A DNA stretch of 64,000 nt, taken from contig NZ_BPQV01000004.1 in the NCBI RefSeq assembly GCF_022179465.1, positions 1 through 64,000 of the forward strand, read 5' to 3'. Positions 44,877 to 54,732 of this stretch are shown here, one piece after another. The translations under genes were made by a program, and so were the position numbers. Each line of letters opens with the position of its first letter. Position 1 is the first letter of the stretch. This DNA comes from Methylobacterium organophilum (GTDB lineage Bacteria > Pseudomonadota > Alphaproteobacteria > Rhizobiales > Beijerinckiaceae). The notes below the pieces were generated by a model. That model made no database searches. It worked only from the letters and a program-made list of their open reading frames with translations, and was not told the DNA's origin.

Positions 44877-45857
44877 TCAGTCGCTCACCCGCAGGAGCAC
44901 CTTGCCCACCGCCTCGCGCCGCGTGAGGAGGCCCAGGGCCTCCGCGTAGTCGGCGAGCGGCAGCACGCCGTGCACCGTCGCCCGCAGCTTGCCCTCCGCC
45001 GCCCAGGCCACGAGCTGCGCCTGGTTCGACCGGTGCCGCTCCGGCTCGCGCTGGACGAAGGCACCCCAATGCACCCCCTGCACGTCGATGCCCTTGAGCA
45101 TGATCACGTTGAGGGGAAATTTCGGAATCGCGCCGGCGGCGAAGCCGATCACGAGGTAGCGCCCCTTCCAGCCGAGGGAGCGGAGCGCGGCCTCCGCGTC
45201 GTCGCCGCCCACCGCATCGTAGATCACGTCGATGCCGCTCTCGCCGCCGAGGCGGCGCAGGGCCTCGCGCAGGTTCTCCGCCTTGTAGTCGACGCCCTCG
45301 TCGGCTCCGTGCGCCCGGGCGATGTCGAGCTTGGCCGGGGAGGAGGCGCAGGCGATGACCCGTGCGCCCATGATCTTGCCGATCTCGACCGCGGCGAGCC
45401 CAACGCCGCCGGAGGCGCCGAGCACGGCCAGCGTCTCGCCGGGCCGCATCCGGGCGCGGTCGGCCAGGGCGTGCAGGGTGGTGCCGTAGGTGATGGTGAG
45501 GCCGGCCGCCTTCTCGTCGCTGAGCGCATCGGGCACCGGCGTCAGCCGTTCGGCCGGAACGGTGACGCGTTCCCGGGCCGTATCGTGGCTCGCATGCACG
45601 ATCACCCGATCGCCGACCCGCACGCCCTGCGCGCCGGGACCCAGGGCCTCGACCACGCCGCAGGCCTCGCCGCCGGGCGAGAAGGGCAGCTCCGGCTTCA
45701 CCTGGTAGCGGCCGGCGATGATCAGCGTGTCGAAGAAGTTGAGCGCCGCGACCCGCACCCGCACCAGGGCCTCCCCGGGGCCGGGCACAGGATCGGGCAG
45801 GGTCTCGATCGACAGCTCCTCCGGCCCGCCGAGCCGCGTGCACATCAACGCCTTCAT
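44877..45857 (-). CDS. NADPH:quinone oxidoreductase-like MDR protein
   Basis: A 326-aa zinc-free medium-chain dehydrogenase/reductase. The GroES-like half starts MKALMCTRLGGPEELSIE and has VAALNFFDTLIIAGRYQ; the Rossmann half has GASGGVGLAAVEIGK and DVIYDAVGGDDAE. It probably reduces quinones or enones with NADPH. AGGAGGAGA precedes the ATG at 45857. Its stop abuts that of ruvC with no gap between convergent genes. Confidence 0.9.
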   Translation of the reverse strand: MKALMCTRLGGPEELSIETLPDPVPGPGEALVRVRVAALNFFDTLIIAGRYQVKPELPFSPGGEACGVVEALGPGAQGVRVGDRVIVHASHDTARERVTVPAERLTPVPDALSDEKAAGLTITYGTTLHALADRARMRPGETLAVLGASGGVGLAAVEIGKIMGARVIACASSPAKLDIARAHGADEGVDYKAENLREALRRLGGESGIDVIYDAVGGDDAEAALRSLGWKGRYLVIGFAAGAIPKFPLNVIMLKGIDVQGVHWGAFVQREPERHRSNQAQLVAWAAEGKLRATVHGVLPLADYAEALGLLTRREAVGKVLLRVSD

Positions 45858-45934
45858 GCCGTCTCCTCCTTCAGGCGGTCATGCCTGCAGGCGATGGCGG
45901 GACGCAAGGCCGACGAAGGACGGGGAGGGGACCG

Positions 45935-46507
45935 TCAGGACCTCTCATAGGTGCCGGTGAGCAGCCCCCGGGCGATCACGTTGCCCGCCATCGCCTCCAG
46001 CAGCGCGCCGCGGCCGGGGGAGGCGGGGAGGCCGGCGGTGCGGGCCAGCGCGAAGACCTGGAACAGGTAGCGGTGCGGGCCATGGCCGGGAGGCGGATCC
46101 GGCGGCAGCCAGGCCTCCTTCTGGAAGGAGTTGCGGCCGAGATCGTGCCGCTTGCCCGGCCCCGCCGGGCCGGGGAATTCGCCCTCGGCGATCGTCTCGG
46201 TCAGGGGCGGCAGGTTCCAGGCGATCAGATGGACGAGGGGGTTGATCGCCGGCGCGTCGGGATCCTCGACGAGGAGCACCAGGGCCGCGGCCTCCCTCGG
46301 GAGATTCGTGATAGCGAGCGGCGGGGACAGGCCCTCGCCGTCCGCGGTGAAGCGGGCCGGGATCGGCGCGCCGTCGGCGAAGGCCGGGCTGCCGACGCCG
46401 ATCGTGGCCGGCACCTCGGGGAAGGCGGCGTGGAAGGCGGCCTTGTCGGCGCCCGCCTTCACGCCGGTCAGGGCCTCGCCCACGGCATGGGGCAGTTTCT
46501 CGAGCAT
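45935..46507 (-). CDS. YbhB/YbcL-family PEBP protein
   Basis: A 190-aa phosphatidylethanolamine-binding-like protein. FTADGEGLSPPLAITNLP, ALVLLVEDPDAP, NPLVHLIAWNLPP and GHGPHRYLFQVFAL are the PEBP anion-pocket motifs (DPD and GxHR). No signal peptide, so cytoplasmic. Bacterial members have no settled role. It ends 77 bp behind the oxidoreductase start, on the same strand. Confidence 0.92.
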   Translation of the reverse strand: MLEKLPHAVGEALTGVKAGADKAAFHAAFPEVPATIGVGSPAFADGAPIPARFTADGEGLSPPLAITNLPREAAALVLLVEDPDAPAINPLVHLIAWNLPPLTETIAEGEFPGPAGPGKRHDLGRNSFQKEAWLPPDPPPGHGPHRYLFQVFALARTAGLPASPGRGALLEAMAGNVIARGLLTGTYERS

Positions 46508-46572
46508 CCGCGCCTCCCTCGTTCCGGTCGAGGGAGCAACGGCGCCGCGGCGGGCGGGTTCGCGGGCGGGCC

Positions 46573-47307
46573 TCAGGCGGGGCGTTCGGCCGCAATCATG
46601 TAGTTCACGCCCGTGTCCCGGCTCCGGCGCCAGCCGTCGTTGAGGGGGTTGTAGACAACCCCGGTCGTGTCGGTGACGGTGAGCCCCCCGGCTTCCACCG
46701 CCCGGCGCAGCTCGTCGGGCGTGACGAATTTTTCCCAGTCATGGGTGCCCTTGGGCAGCCAGCGCAGCAGATATTCCGCCCCGACGATGGCCAGGGCGAA
46801 GGAGCGCAGGGTCCGGTTGAGGGTGGCGGAGAAGAACAGGCCGCCGGGCTTCACCGCGGCGCAGGCAGCGCCCACGAAGGCCGGCATGTCGACGACGTGC
46901 TCCACCACCTCCATGGCGAGCACGATGTCGAAGCGCTCGCCGGCCGCCACCACCGACTCGATGGTCTGTCCCCGGTAATCGACGGTCACCCCCTCGGCCT
47001 CGGCATGGGCGCGGGCGACCTCGATATTGGTGGCGGCCGGGTCGAGGCCCGTCACCGTCGCGCCGAGCCGGGCCAGGGGCTCGGAGAGCACGCCGCCGCC
47101 GCAGCCGACATCCACGAGGCTCAGGCCCTGGAGGGGGAGGGGCGCCCTCGGATCGCGCCCGAAACGGGCGCAGGCCGCGTCGCGGATATAGGCGAGGCGC
47201 ACGGGGTTGAAGCGGTGCAGCACCCGCATCGGGCCGGCCTCGTCCCACCAATCCCGCGCGATCGCCTCGAAGCGCGCCACCTCTTCCTGGTCGACCGAGG
47301 CACCCAT
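46573..47307 (-). CDS. ubiG: Ubiquinone biosynthesis O-methyltransferase
   Basis: A 244-aa SAM-dependent enzyme that performs both O-methylations in ubiquinone synthesis. WWDEAGPMRVLHRFNPVRL is a UbiG signature, VDVGCGGGVLSEPLARLG the SAM loop, AMEVVEHVVD the next motif and NRTLRSFALAIVGAEYLLR, PKGTHDWEKFVTPDEL the substrate-side motifs. ATG 47307 is preferred over a TTG three codons upstream. It is divergent from lysC. Confidence 0.95.
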   Translation of the reverse strand: MGASVDQEEVARFEAIARDWWDEAGPMRVLHRFNPVRLAYIRDAACARFGRDPRAPLPLQGLSLVDVGCGGGVLSEPLARLGATVTGLDPAATNIEVARAHAEAEGVTVDYRGQTIESVVAAGERFDIVLAMEVVEHVVDMPAFVGAACAAVKPGGLFFSATLNRTLRSFALAIVGAEYLLRWLPKGTHDWEKFVTPDELRRAVEAGGLTVTDTTGVVYNPLNDGWRRSRDTGVNYMIAAERPA

Positions 47308-47485
47308 CCGCCGCAACCCTCATCCGCCCCGGGCACCTGAACCGGCCCCGGCCCTCGCATTGACACGTCCGAGGCGCCCTTGTACCCGCCGGGCACCTCC
47401 CCGGTACAGACGCTGCATTCCGGTCCCACAGGCCCGGCGGCGTCGACCTTCGACGGTGCGAGACGGATAGCGACGCGGACGCGAC

Positions 47486-48721
47486 ATGCCCCGTTTGGTG
47501 ATGAAATTCGGCGGCACCTCCGTCGCGAACGTCGACCGCATCCGCAACGTGGCGCGCCACGTCGCCCGCGAGGTCGCGGCCGGCTACGAGGTGGCGGTGG
47601 TGGTCTCGGCCATGTCCGGCAAGACCAACGAGCTGGTCGGCTGGGTCAAGGACGCCAACGCCCTCTACGACGAGGCCGAGTACGACACGGTCGTCGCCTC
47701 GGGCGAGCAGGTGACCTCGGGGCTGCTCGCCATCGCCCTGCAGAAGGACGGCATCAAGGCCCGCTCCTGGCAGGGCTGGCAGATCCCGATCGAGACCTCC
47801 GACGCCCACGGCTCGGCCCGCATCGCGGCGATCGACCCGAAGAATCTCGACGAGGGCTTCGCCCGGGGCGAGGTCGCGGTGATCTCCGGCTTCCAGGGCG
47901 TGCACCTGCCCACCGGCCGGATCGCGACGCTGGGTCGCGGCGGCTCGGACACGAGCGCCGTCGCCATCGCCGCCGCCATCGGCGCGGAGCGCTGCGACAT
48001 CTACACGGACGTGGACGGCGTCTACACCACGGATCCGCGGGTGGTGCCGAAGGCAAAGCGCATGGAGCGCGTGACCTTCGAGGAGATGCTGGAGATGGCC
48101 TCGCTGGGCGCCAAGGTGCTCCAGGTCCGCTCCGTGGAGCTCGCCATGGTCCACCGGGTGCCGACGACCGTGCGCTCCTCCTTCGATCCCCCCGATGCCG
48201 CGCGGCCGGGCACCCTCATCTGCGACGAGGATCAAATCGTGGAACAGCAGATCATCACCGGGATCGCCTTCTCGAAGGACGAGGCGCAGATCACGCTCCG
48301 CTCCGTGAAGGACAGCCCCGGCATCGCCGCGGCGATCTTCGGCCCGCTGGCGGATGCCAACATCAACGTCGACATGATCATCCAGACCGTGTCCGGCGAC
48401 CAGTCGACCACGGACATGACCTTCACCGTGCCGGCGGCCGATTACGAGCGCTCCCGCGCCATCCTCGACGCCCAGCACGACATCATCCAGTTCGGCCAGA
48501 TCGAGGGCGCCACCGACGTGGTGAAGGTCTCGGCGATCGGCGTCGGCATGCGCTCGCATGCGGGCGTGGCGGCCAAGGCCTTCCGGGCGCTCGCCCAGAA
48601 GGGCATCAACATCCGCGCGATCACGACCTCGGAGATCAAGTTCTCCGTGCTGATCGACGCCGCCTACACGGAGCTTGCCGTTCGCACGCTCCACTCGCTA
48701 TACGGCCTCGACCAGGCCTGA
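47486..48721 (+). CDS. lysC: Aspartate kinase
   Basis: A 411-aa kinase that makes aspartyl phosphate, the first step to lysine, threonine, methionine and diaminopimelate. KFGGTSVANVDRIR is the catalytic start, SGFQGV and TLGRGGSDTSAVAIAAA form the substrate/ATP site, and two ACT domains fill the C-terminus (about 265-411), where lysine and threonine inhibit. Length and the Met-160s region suit the alpha-beta fused type, so an internal start for a beta subunit is possible. ptsP follows 73 bp on. Confidence 0.96.
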   Translation: MPRLVMKFGGTSVANVDRIRNVARHVAREVAAGYEVAVVVSAMSGKTNELVGWVKDANALYDEAEYDTVVASGEQVTSGLLAIALQKDGIKARSWQGWQIPIETSDAHGSARIAAIDPKNLDEGFARGEVAVISGFQGVHLPTGRIATLGRGGSDTSAVAIAAAIGAERCDIYTDVDGVYTTDPRVVPKAKRMERVTFEEMLEMASLGAKVLQVRSVELAMVHRVPTTVRSSFDPPDAARPGTLICDEDQIVEQQIITGIAFSKDEAQITLRSVKDSPGIAAAIFGPLADANINVDMIIQTVSGDQSTTDMTFTVPAADYERSRAILDAQHDIIQFGQIEGATDVVKVSAIGVGMRSHAGVAAKAFRALAQKGINIRAITTSEIKFSVLIDAAYTELAVRTLHSLYGLDQA

Positions 48722-48794
48722 CCGTTCCCGCCGCACGTCATCCCTCGTCTGAGTACACGCGAGGGTTGCGTAGGCCGTCCCGGATGGACCACAG

Positions 48795-51059
48795 ATGCCC
48801 GCTGCGCCCGGAGGCCCGCGCCTGCTGCTGCGCCGCCTTCGCGAAGCGATGGCGGAGCCGGTCAGCCCGCAGCAGCGTCTCGACCGCATCGTCGTCCTGA
48901 TCGCGGCGAACGTGATCGCCGAGGTCTGCTCGGTCTATGTGCTGCGCGACGACCAGACGCTCGAACTCTTCGCCACCGAGGGCCTCAACCGCGAGGCGGT
49001 GCATCTCACGCGCATGCGGGCGGATGAGGGCCTCGTCGGCCTGATCGCCCGCACCGCCGAGCCGCTCTCCCTCTCCGACGCCCAGTCGCACCCGGACTTC
49101 TCCTACCGGCCGGAGACGGGCGAGGAGATCTACCACGCCTTCCTCGGCGTGCCGCTCCTGCGGGCGGGCAACACGCTCGGCGTGCTCGTCGTCCAGAACA
49201 AGACCTACCGCGTCTATTCCGAGGAGGAGATCGAGGCGCTCCAGACCACCGCCATGGTGCTCTCGGAGATGATCGCCTCGGGCGAGCTGCAGGCGCTGGC
49301 CCCCGGCGCCGGCTCGGCGGCGCGGCGCCCGGTGAGCCAGCGCGGCGTGGCCTTGGCCGACGGCATCGGGCTCGGCCACGTGGTGCTGCACGAACCGCGC
49401 ATCGTCGTGAAGACGCTGATCGCCGAGAACGTGGAGCGCGAGGTCGAGCGCCTGGAAGCGGCGATCGAGGAGGTGCGCTCGGCGATCGACGCGCTGGTGG
49501 AGAACGGCGACGGCGTCGGCTCGGGGGAATCCCGGGAGGTGCTCGAAACCGTGCGCATGTTCGCCCACGACAAGGGCTGGCTGCGCCGGATGCGCGAGGC
49601 GGTGCAGTCGGGCCTGACCGCCGAGGCCGCGGTCGAGCGCGTCCAGTCGGACAACCGCGCCCGCATGCTGCGCCAGAGCGATCCCTATCTGCGCGACCGC
49701 CTGCACGACCTCGACGACCTCGCCAACCGCCTGCTGCGCCGCCTCGTCGGGCAGGAGGGCGGGGGCGCCGCCGGCGCGATGCCGGAAAACGCGATCCTGG
49801 TCGCCCGCTCCATGGGGCCGGCCGCGCTCCTCGACTACGACCGCGCCCGCCTGCGCGGCGTGGTGCTGGAGGAGGGCGGCCCGACCAGCCACATCGCCAT
49901 CGTGGCCCGGGCGCTGGGCATCCCGGCGGTGGGGGAGATCGCCAACGCCACGGCGCTCTGCGATTCCGGCGACGCCATCATCGTCGACGGCGTGACCGGG
50001 GAGATCCAAGTCCGCCCGACGCCGGAGGTCGAGGCCTCCTATGCCGAGATGGTGCGCCTGCGCGCCCGGCGGCAGGAGCAGTACCGCGCCCTGCGCTCGG
50101 TCCCGGCCCAGACCCGCGACGGCGTGCGGGTCGGCCTCAACCTCAATGCCGGGCTCCTCGTCGACCTGACCCATCTGCACGAGACCGGGGCGGAGGGTAT
50201 CGGCCTGTTCCGCACGGAGCTGCAATTCATGGTCGCCGAGCGCATGCCCTCGGCCGCCGAGCAGCAGACGCTCTACGAGCAGGTTTTCGCCGCGACTGGG
50301 GACCTGCCGGTCACCATCCGCACCCTGGACATCGGCGGCGACAAGATCCTCCCCTACATGCCGGCGCTGGAGGAAGAGAACCCGGCCCTGGGCTGGCGGG
50401 CGATCCGCATCGGCCTCGACCGGCCCGCCCTGCTGCGGGTGCAGCTGCGCGCCCTCCTCAAGGCCGCGGCCGGCCGCCCGCTCAAGATCATGTTCCCCAT
50501 GGTGGCGACCGTGGAGGAATTCACCCGGGCCCGGGAGATCGTCGAGCGCGAGAAGGCGCATCTGCGCCGCCACGGCTACGTGCTGCCGAGCGACTGCCAG
50601 CTCGGCGCCATGATCGAGGTGCCCTCGCTGCTGTTCCAGATCGACGAGATCGCCCGCGAGGCGGATTTCCTCTCGGTCGGCTCCAACGACCTGATGCAGT
50701 TCCTCTTCGCCGTCGACCGGGAGAACCGGCGCGTGGCCGACCGCTTCGACCCGCTCTGCGGCGCGGCGATGCGGGCCTTCCGGCTGATCGCCGAGCGCGC
50801 CGCCGCGGTCGGCTGCCCGGTCACGGTCTGCGGCGAGATCGGCGGCCGGCCCCTGGAGGCCATGGCCCTGATCGGGCTCGGCTTCCGCAATCTCTCGATG
50901 TCGCCGGCCGCGATCGGTCCGGTGAAGGCCATGGTGCTCTCGATCGAGGCCAAGGCCGTCGCCGACGTCATCGACGAGGAGTTGAAGAAGGCGACCGACG
51001 GCGCCTCCCTGCGCCCCGCGCTCACCGCCTTCGCGAAGGCCAACGGCGTGCCTATCTAG
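48795..51059 (+). CDS. ptsP: PTS-Ntr enzyme I
   Basis: A 754-aa phosphotransferase. An N-terminal GAF domain (about 20-165, with YHAFLGVPLLRAGNTLGVLV) senses a small molecule, glutamine in studied cases. Then come the HPr-binding helices, the phospho-His segment GGPTSHIAIVARALGIPAVG, and the PEP-binding barrel (GIGLFRTELQFM, LDIGGDKILPYMP, VGSNDLMQFLFAVDR, CGEIGGRP). It starts the nitrogen phosphorelay to NPr and EIIA-Ntr, which controls potassium, carbon and stress responses. The lysC-ptsP order is common in Rhizobiales. Confidence 0.96.
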   Translation: MPAAPGGPRLLLRRLREAMAEPVSPQQRLDRIVVLIAANVIAEVCSVYVLRDDQTLELFATEGLNREAVHLTRMRADEGLVGLIARTAEPLSLSDAQSHPDFSYRPETGEEIYHAFLGVPLLRAGNTLGVLVVQNKTYRVYSEEEIEALQTTAMVLSEMIASGELQALAPGAGSAARRPVSQRGVALADGIGLGHVVLHEPRIVVKTLIAENVEREVERLEAAIEEVRSAIDALVENGDGVGSGESREVLETVRMFAHDKGWLRRMREAVQSGLTAEAAVERVQSDNRARMLRQSDPYLRDRLHDLDDLANRLLRRLVGQEGGGAAGAMPENAILVARSMGPAALLDYDRARLRGVVLEEGGPTSHIAIVARALGIPAVGEIANATALCDSGDAIIVDGVTGEIQVRPTPEVEASYAEMVRLRARRQEQYRALRSVPAQTRDGVRVGLNLNAGLLVDLTHLHETGAEGIGLFRTELQFMVAERMPSAAEQQTLYEQVFAATGDLPVTIRTLDIGGDKILPYMPALEEENPALGWRAIRIGLDRPALLRVQLRALLKAAAGRPLKIMFPMVATVEEFTRAREIVEREKAHLRRHGYVLPSDCQLGAMIEVPSLLFQIDEIAREADFLSVGSNDLMQFLFAVDRENRRVADRFDPLCGAAMRAFRLIAERAAAVGCPVTVCGEIGGRPLEAMALIGLGFRNLSMSPAAIGPVKAMVLSIEAKAVADVIDEELKKATDGASLRPALTAFAKANGVPI

Positions 51060-51181
51060 CTGTTCTCGAAGCCCTTGCCGTCCCGCGCCCGTGAAGGCGG
51101 CCCGCGGCCGAGAGGCCGGCGGCCCCGCTCCGCGGTGTGGCCGGCTTCCCCTGCGATCACGTTGCGAGTACCGACCGGGCG

Positions 51182-52267
51182 ATGACCCCCCTTCCTCCAG
51201 AGCGCCTCGACGCCATCCTGGCGCGGCACGACATCGCCACCGCCACCCTCGCCTCGGGCGCCACCGATTCCGAGAGCGTCGTCGCCCTGTCCCGCGAGCT
51301 CGCCGAGCTCGACGGCGTGGTCGCGGCGATCCGCGCCTACCGTGCCGCCGCCGAGAACCTCGCCGGCATCGAGGCGCTGATCGACGAGGCCGGGGGCGAT
51401 CCCGAGATGCGGGCGCTCGCCGCCGACGAGAAGCCCGAGGCCGAGGCCGCCCTGGAGCAGGCCCACCGCGCCCTGCAGCTGATGCTGCTGCCCAAGGACG
51501 CCGCCGACGAGAAGAGCGCGATCCTCGAGATCCGCGCCGGCACCGGCGGCGACGAGGCCGCCCTCTTCGCCGGCGACCTCTTCCGGATGTACGCCAAATA
51601 CGCCGAGTCGAAGGGCTGGAAGGTCGAGGTGATGTCCGAGAGCGAGGGCACCGTCGGCGGCTTCCGCGAGGTCGTGGCCGAGGTGAAGGGGAGGGGCGTC
51701 TTTTCCCGCCTCAAGTTCGAGAGCGGGGCGCATCGCGTCCAGCGGGTGCCCGAGACGGAGACGCAGGGACGCATCCACACCTCCGCCGCCACCGTGGCCG
51801 TGCTGCCCGAGGCGGAGGAGGTCGACATCGTCATCAACGAGGCCGACCTGAAGATCGACACCATGCGGGCCCAGGGTGCTGGCGGCCAGCACGTCAACAA
51901 GACGGAATCGGCGATCCGCATCACCCACGTGCCGAGCGGCGTCGTGGTCTTCGTCCAGGAGGAGCGCTCCCAGCACAAGAACCGCGCCCGGGCCATGTCG
52001 CTCCTGCGGGCGAAGCTGTTCGACGCCGAGCGCAACGCCAAGGATTCCGTCCGCGCCGCCGACCGCAGGGCCCAGGTCGGCTCCGGCGACCGCTCGGAGC
52101 GCATCCGCACCTACAACTTCCCCCAGGGCCGGGTGACCGACCACCGCATCAACCTGACCCTCTACAAGCTCGAGGAGGTGATGGCCGGGACCGCCCTCGA
52201 CGAAGTGATCGACGCCCTCGTCACCGAGCATCAGGCGGAGCTGCTGGCCGCGGAGGGAATGGCGTGA
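51182..52267 (+). CDS. prfA: Peptide chain release factor 1
   Basis: A 361-aa factor that reads UAA and UAG in the ribosome A site. The catalytic GGQ lies in [36 protein letters not shown] and the PxT-like codon-recognition region (here near [15 protein letters not shown]) are as expected. ATG 51182 gives the normal N-terminus. prmC, whose product methylates the GGQ glutamine, follows 13 bp later, so factor and modifier are made together. Confidence 0.97.
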   Translation: MTPLPPERLDAILARHDIATATLASGATDSESVVALSRELAELDGVVAAIRAYRAAAENLAGIEALIDEAGGDPEMRALAADEKPEAEAALEQAHRALQLMLLPKDAADEKSAILEIRAGTGGDEAALFAGDLFRMYAKYAESKGWKVEVMSESEGTVGGFREVVAEVKGRGVFSRLKFESGAHRVQRVPETETQGRIHTSAATVAVLPEAEEVDIVINEADLKIDTMRAQGAGGQHVNKTESAIRITHVPSGVVVFVQEERSQHKNRARAMSLLRAKLFDAERNAKDSVRAADRRAQVGSGDRSERIRTYNFPQGRVTDHRINLTLYKLEEVMAGTALDEVIDALVTEHQAELLAAEGMA

Positions 52268-52280
52268 CCCGCCAGGCGCG

Positions 52281-53171
52281 ATGAGCCCGGATTTCGCCCC
52301 CGGAGAGCCGCGCCGGGACGCCCTGCGCACCGCCCAGCGCCTGTTCGCGGAGGCCGGGATCGGGGAGGCGCGCTCGGATGCCCGCTTCCTCCTGCTCCAC
52401 ACCCTCGGCCTGACCATGACCGACCTGGCGCTCCGGGGCGAGGCGCCCCTGGGCGAGGAGGGCGCGCGTGCCCTCACCATCGCCGTCGCCCGGCGGCTGT
52501 CCGGGGAGCCGGTGGCCCGCATCCTCGGCGCCTGGGAGTTCTGGGGCCTGCCCTTCGCCCTCTCCCCCGAGACCCTGGTGCCCCGGCCCGACACCGAGAC
52601 GCTGGTCGAGGCCGCCCTCGCTTGCGCGCCGGAGCGGGACGCGCCCCTGCGCCTCCTCGATCTCGGCACCGGCTCGGGCTGCATCCTGATCGCCCTGCTG
52701 CACGAGCGGCCGGCGGCGATGGGCCTCGGCCTCGACCGCTCCGAGGGGGCGCTGCGCGCCGCGCGGGGGAACGCCGTCGCCAACGGCGTGGCCGGGCGCG
52801 CCCTGTTCCTGCGCGGGGATTGGTGCGCGCCGGTCGCCGGCCCCTTCGACCTGATCGTCTCGAACCCGCCCTACATCGCCGCGGGCGCGATTCCCGGGCT
52901 GTCCTGGGAGGTGCGCGGCCACGATCCCCTGGCCGCCCTCGACGGGGGCGCGGACGGGCTCGACGCCTACCGCGCCATCCTGGGGGCCTGCGCCCGCCGC
53001 CCGGGCCTGCTCGCGCCCGGGGGCGCCGTGCTGTTCGAGGTCGGGTACGACCAGGCCGACGCCGTGCTGGCGCTCGGCGCGGCGAGCGGCCTGCCGGAGG
53101 GCGATGTGGTGCGCGACCTCGCCGGGCATCGCCGGGTCGTCATGCTTCGGCCATCCTCGGCGGCCAGATAA
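52281..53171 (+). CDS. prmC: Release factor glutamine methyltransferase
   Basis: A 296-aa SAM-dependent enzyme that N5-methylates the GGQ glutamine of RF1/RF2. The N-terminal helical domain is followed by LLDLGTGSGCILIALLHE (SAM loop) and DLIVSNPPYIAAG, whose NPPY binds the target glutamine. LVPRPDTETLVE is a further family motif. It sits immediately behind prfA. Confidence 0.96.
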   Translation: MSPDFAPGEPRRDALRTAQRLFAEAGIGEARSDARFLLLHTLGLTMTDLALRGEAPLGEEGARALTIAVARRLSGEPVARILGAWEFWGLPFALSPETLVPRPDTETLVEAALACAPERDAPLRLLDLGTGSGCILIALLHERPAAMGLGLDRSEGALRAARGNAVANGVAGRALFLRGDWCAPVAGPFDLIVSNPPYIAAGAIPGLSWEVRGHDPLAALDGGADGLDAYRAILGACARRPGLLAPGGAVLFEVGYDQADAVLALGAASGLPEGDVVRDLAGHRRVVMLRPSSAAR

Positions 53172-53184
53172 GCCCCGGCAAAGC

Positions 53185-53211
53185 CCCGAGCGCACAGCTT
53201 TCGCGCTCGGG
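53185..53211. terminator. Perfect 9-bp hairpin after prmC
   Basis: CCCGAGCGC and GCGCTCGGG pair around a 9-nt loop, 13 bp past the prmC stop. A-rich, not T-rich, sequence follows, so it may act with Rho or protect the 3' end. Confidence 0.5.
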
Positions 53212-53226
53212 AAATGGAAAAAAAGC

Positions 53227-53255
53227 TTGTTGCGAGGTCGCCCAGCGACTAACTA
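53227..53255 (+). promoter_or_regulatory. Promoter-like element upstream of the DUF4167 gene
   Basis: TTGTTG and TAACTA are separated by exactly 17 bp in an AT-richer patch. They match four of six bases each to the sigma-70 boxes. If used, transcription would start about 315 bp before the ATG at 53578. Confidence 0.35.
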
Positions 53256-53577
53256 GAGGACAGCAGACTGCGAACGGTCCGTTAAGTCGGGTCGCGGTAG
53301 GGTCAAGGAAAGCTGATCCTCCCCGTTCGTTGGGTCTCCTCAGCCGTCGGGTGTTCGAGCGCGATTGTCCGCGATCCGGCCCGCTGGTTCCGAACCTGAC
53401 AGTCCTACGTGCCTGACCGCCCGCCCTTCACCAGCGGGTCGAGGCGCAGACCGGATGGAACGACGTCGCGCACACCGCTGAACGATCGACGATGGACGAG
53501 CGCCCGGCCGCCGATGCGGTCTGGAAGGCCGCCCTTGCACCACGCTTCTCGAGACGAGTGAGGGTCATTCGAGACCG

Positions 53578-54708
53578 ATGAGACCAAACCAGAATAGACG
53601 GATGCGCGGCCGCAACCGGCCGAAGGGCCCCAATCCGCTGACCCGGTCCTACGAATCCAACGGCCCCGATGTGAAGATCCGCGGCACGGCCCAGCACATC
53701 GCCGACAAGTACGCCCAACTCGCCCGCGACGCGCTGGCGAGCGGCGATCCGGTCGCCGCCGAGAACTACTTCCAGCACGGCGAGCACTATTTCCGCATCA
53801 TCACCAGCGCCCAGGACCAGAACCGTCCGCAGACCGCGCAGGGCTATGCCCGCCACGGCTTCGACGAGGACGAGGAGGGCGACGAGGAGATGCAGGGCAA
53901 CGGCCAGGGCGAGCAGGGCCGCCAGGGCTACGGCCAGTACGGCAACGACGACTACGCCGATCCCGGCCAGGCCCCGCAGCCCTACGAGCGGCACGATTTC
54001 GAGAACCGGCAGGCCCGCAACGACGGCCGCCAGGATCGACAGGACCGGCCGGAGCGCCGCGACGACCGGCGGGACGACCGCCGCGACCGCTTCCAGAACC
54101 GGAACGAGCGCAACCCGCGCTTCGACGGCCCGCGCCAGGATTACCGCCAGGACTACAACCGGGGCGAGCAGCCGCGGCAGGAGTTCCGCGGGGAGCGCGG
54201 CGACCAGGGCCGCGACCAGAACCGCCAGGACTACAACCGCGGCGAAGGCCGGCCGGAGCGGCAGGACCGGCAGGATCGCCAGGACTACCCGCGGCAGGAC
54301 CAGCCGCGCCGCGAGCCGCGCGAGGCCGCCCGCGCCGAGAACGGCCGCGGCGACTACGTCCGGAACGAGGCGCCCCGGGAGGCCCCGCGCAGCGAGGCGC
54401 CGGCCCGCGCCGAGGGCGCCCCGGCGCCCGCGCGCCGCGAGCGCAAGCGCCCCGAGCCGGTCGCGGCCGTGGCCGAGGACAGCAACGCCCTGCCGGCCTT
54501 CCTGATGACGGCAACCCGCAATCCGCAGCCGGCGGCTCCGGTCGCGGAGGCCCCCGTCGAGGAGAAGCGCGAAGCCGCCGCGCCCGAGGCGGCGCCGCCC
54601 GCCGCCGCCGAAGAGGCACCCGCGCCGAAGCCGCGCCGCCGCCGCACCCGCTACAAGGCGGCCGAGGAGGGGTCGGACGCCCCCGCGGACGCGTCCGCCG
54701 CCGAGTAA
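53578..54708 (+). CDS. DUF4167 protein with long charged low-complexity tail
   Basis: A 376-aa protein. Residues 8-80 form the DUF4167 domain (RMRGRNRPKGPNPLTRSYES, DVKIRGTAQHIADKY, AENYFQHGEHYFRIITSAQ), conserved across alphaproteobacteria. The remaining ~290 residues are low complexity: first acidic, then dense in Arg, Gln, Asp and Asn with loose repeats such as RQDYNRGE, QDRPERRDDRR and RQDYPRQD, then Ala/Pro/Glu, and a basic end (PRRRRTRYK). This looks like an RNA-binding, possibly phase-separating protein, but its function is unknown. A clear terminator follows. Confidence 0.9.
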   Translation: MRPNQNRRMRGRNRPKGPNPLTRSYESNGPDVKIRGTAQHIADKYAQLARDALASGDPVAAENYFQHGEHYFRIITSAQDQNRPQTAQGYARHGFDEDEEGDEEMQGNGQGEQGRQGYGQYGNDDYADPGQAPQPYERHDFENRQARNDGRQDRQDRPERRDDRRDDRRDRFQNRNERNPRFDGPRQDYRQDYNRGEQPRQEFRGERGDQGRDQNRQDYNRGEGRPERQDRQDRQDYPRQDQPRREPREAARAENGRGDYVRNEAPREAPRSEAPARAEGAPAPARRERKRPEPVAAVAEDSNALPAFLMTATRNPQPAAPVAEAPVEEKREAAAPEAAPPAAAEEAPAPKPRRRRTRYKAAEEGSDAPADASAAE

Positions 54709-54732
54709 CCGGCGCCCTCACCCGCGAATCCG

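Larger units (their letters stand above)
53172..53577. other. Intergenic region and probable long leader of the DUF4167 gene
   Basis: About 400 bp. It holds the prmC hairpin and a promoter-like pair (listed separately). The remaining ~320 bp before the ATG at 53578 have no credible gene, so the mRNA may have a long 5' leader. I recognise no known riboswitch. Confidence 0.45.
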
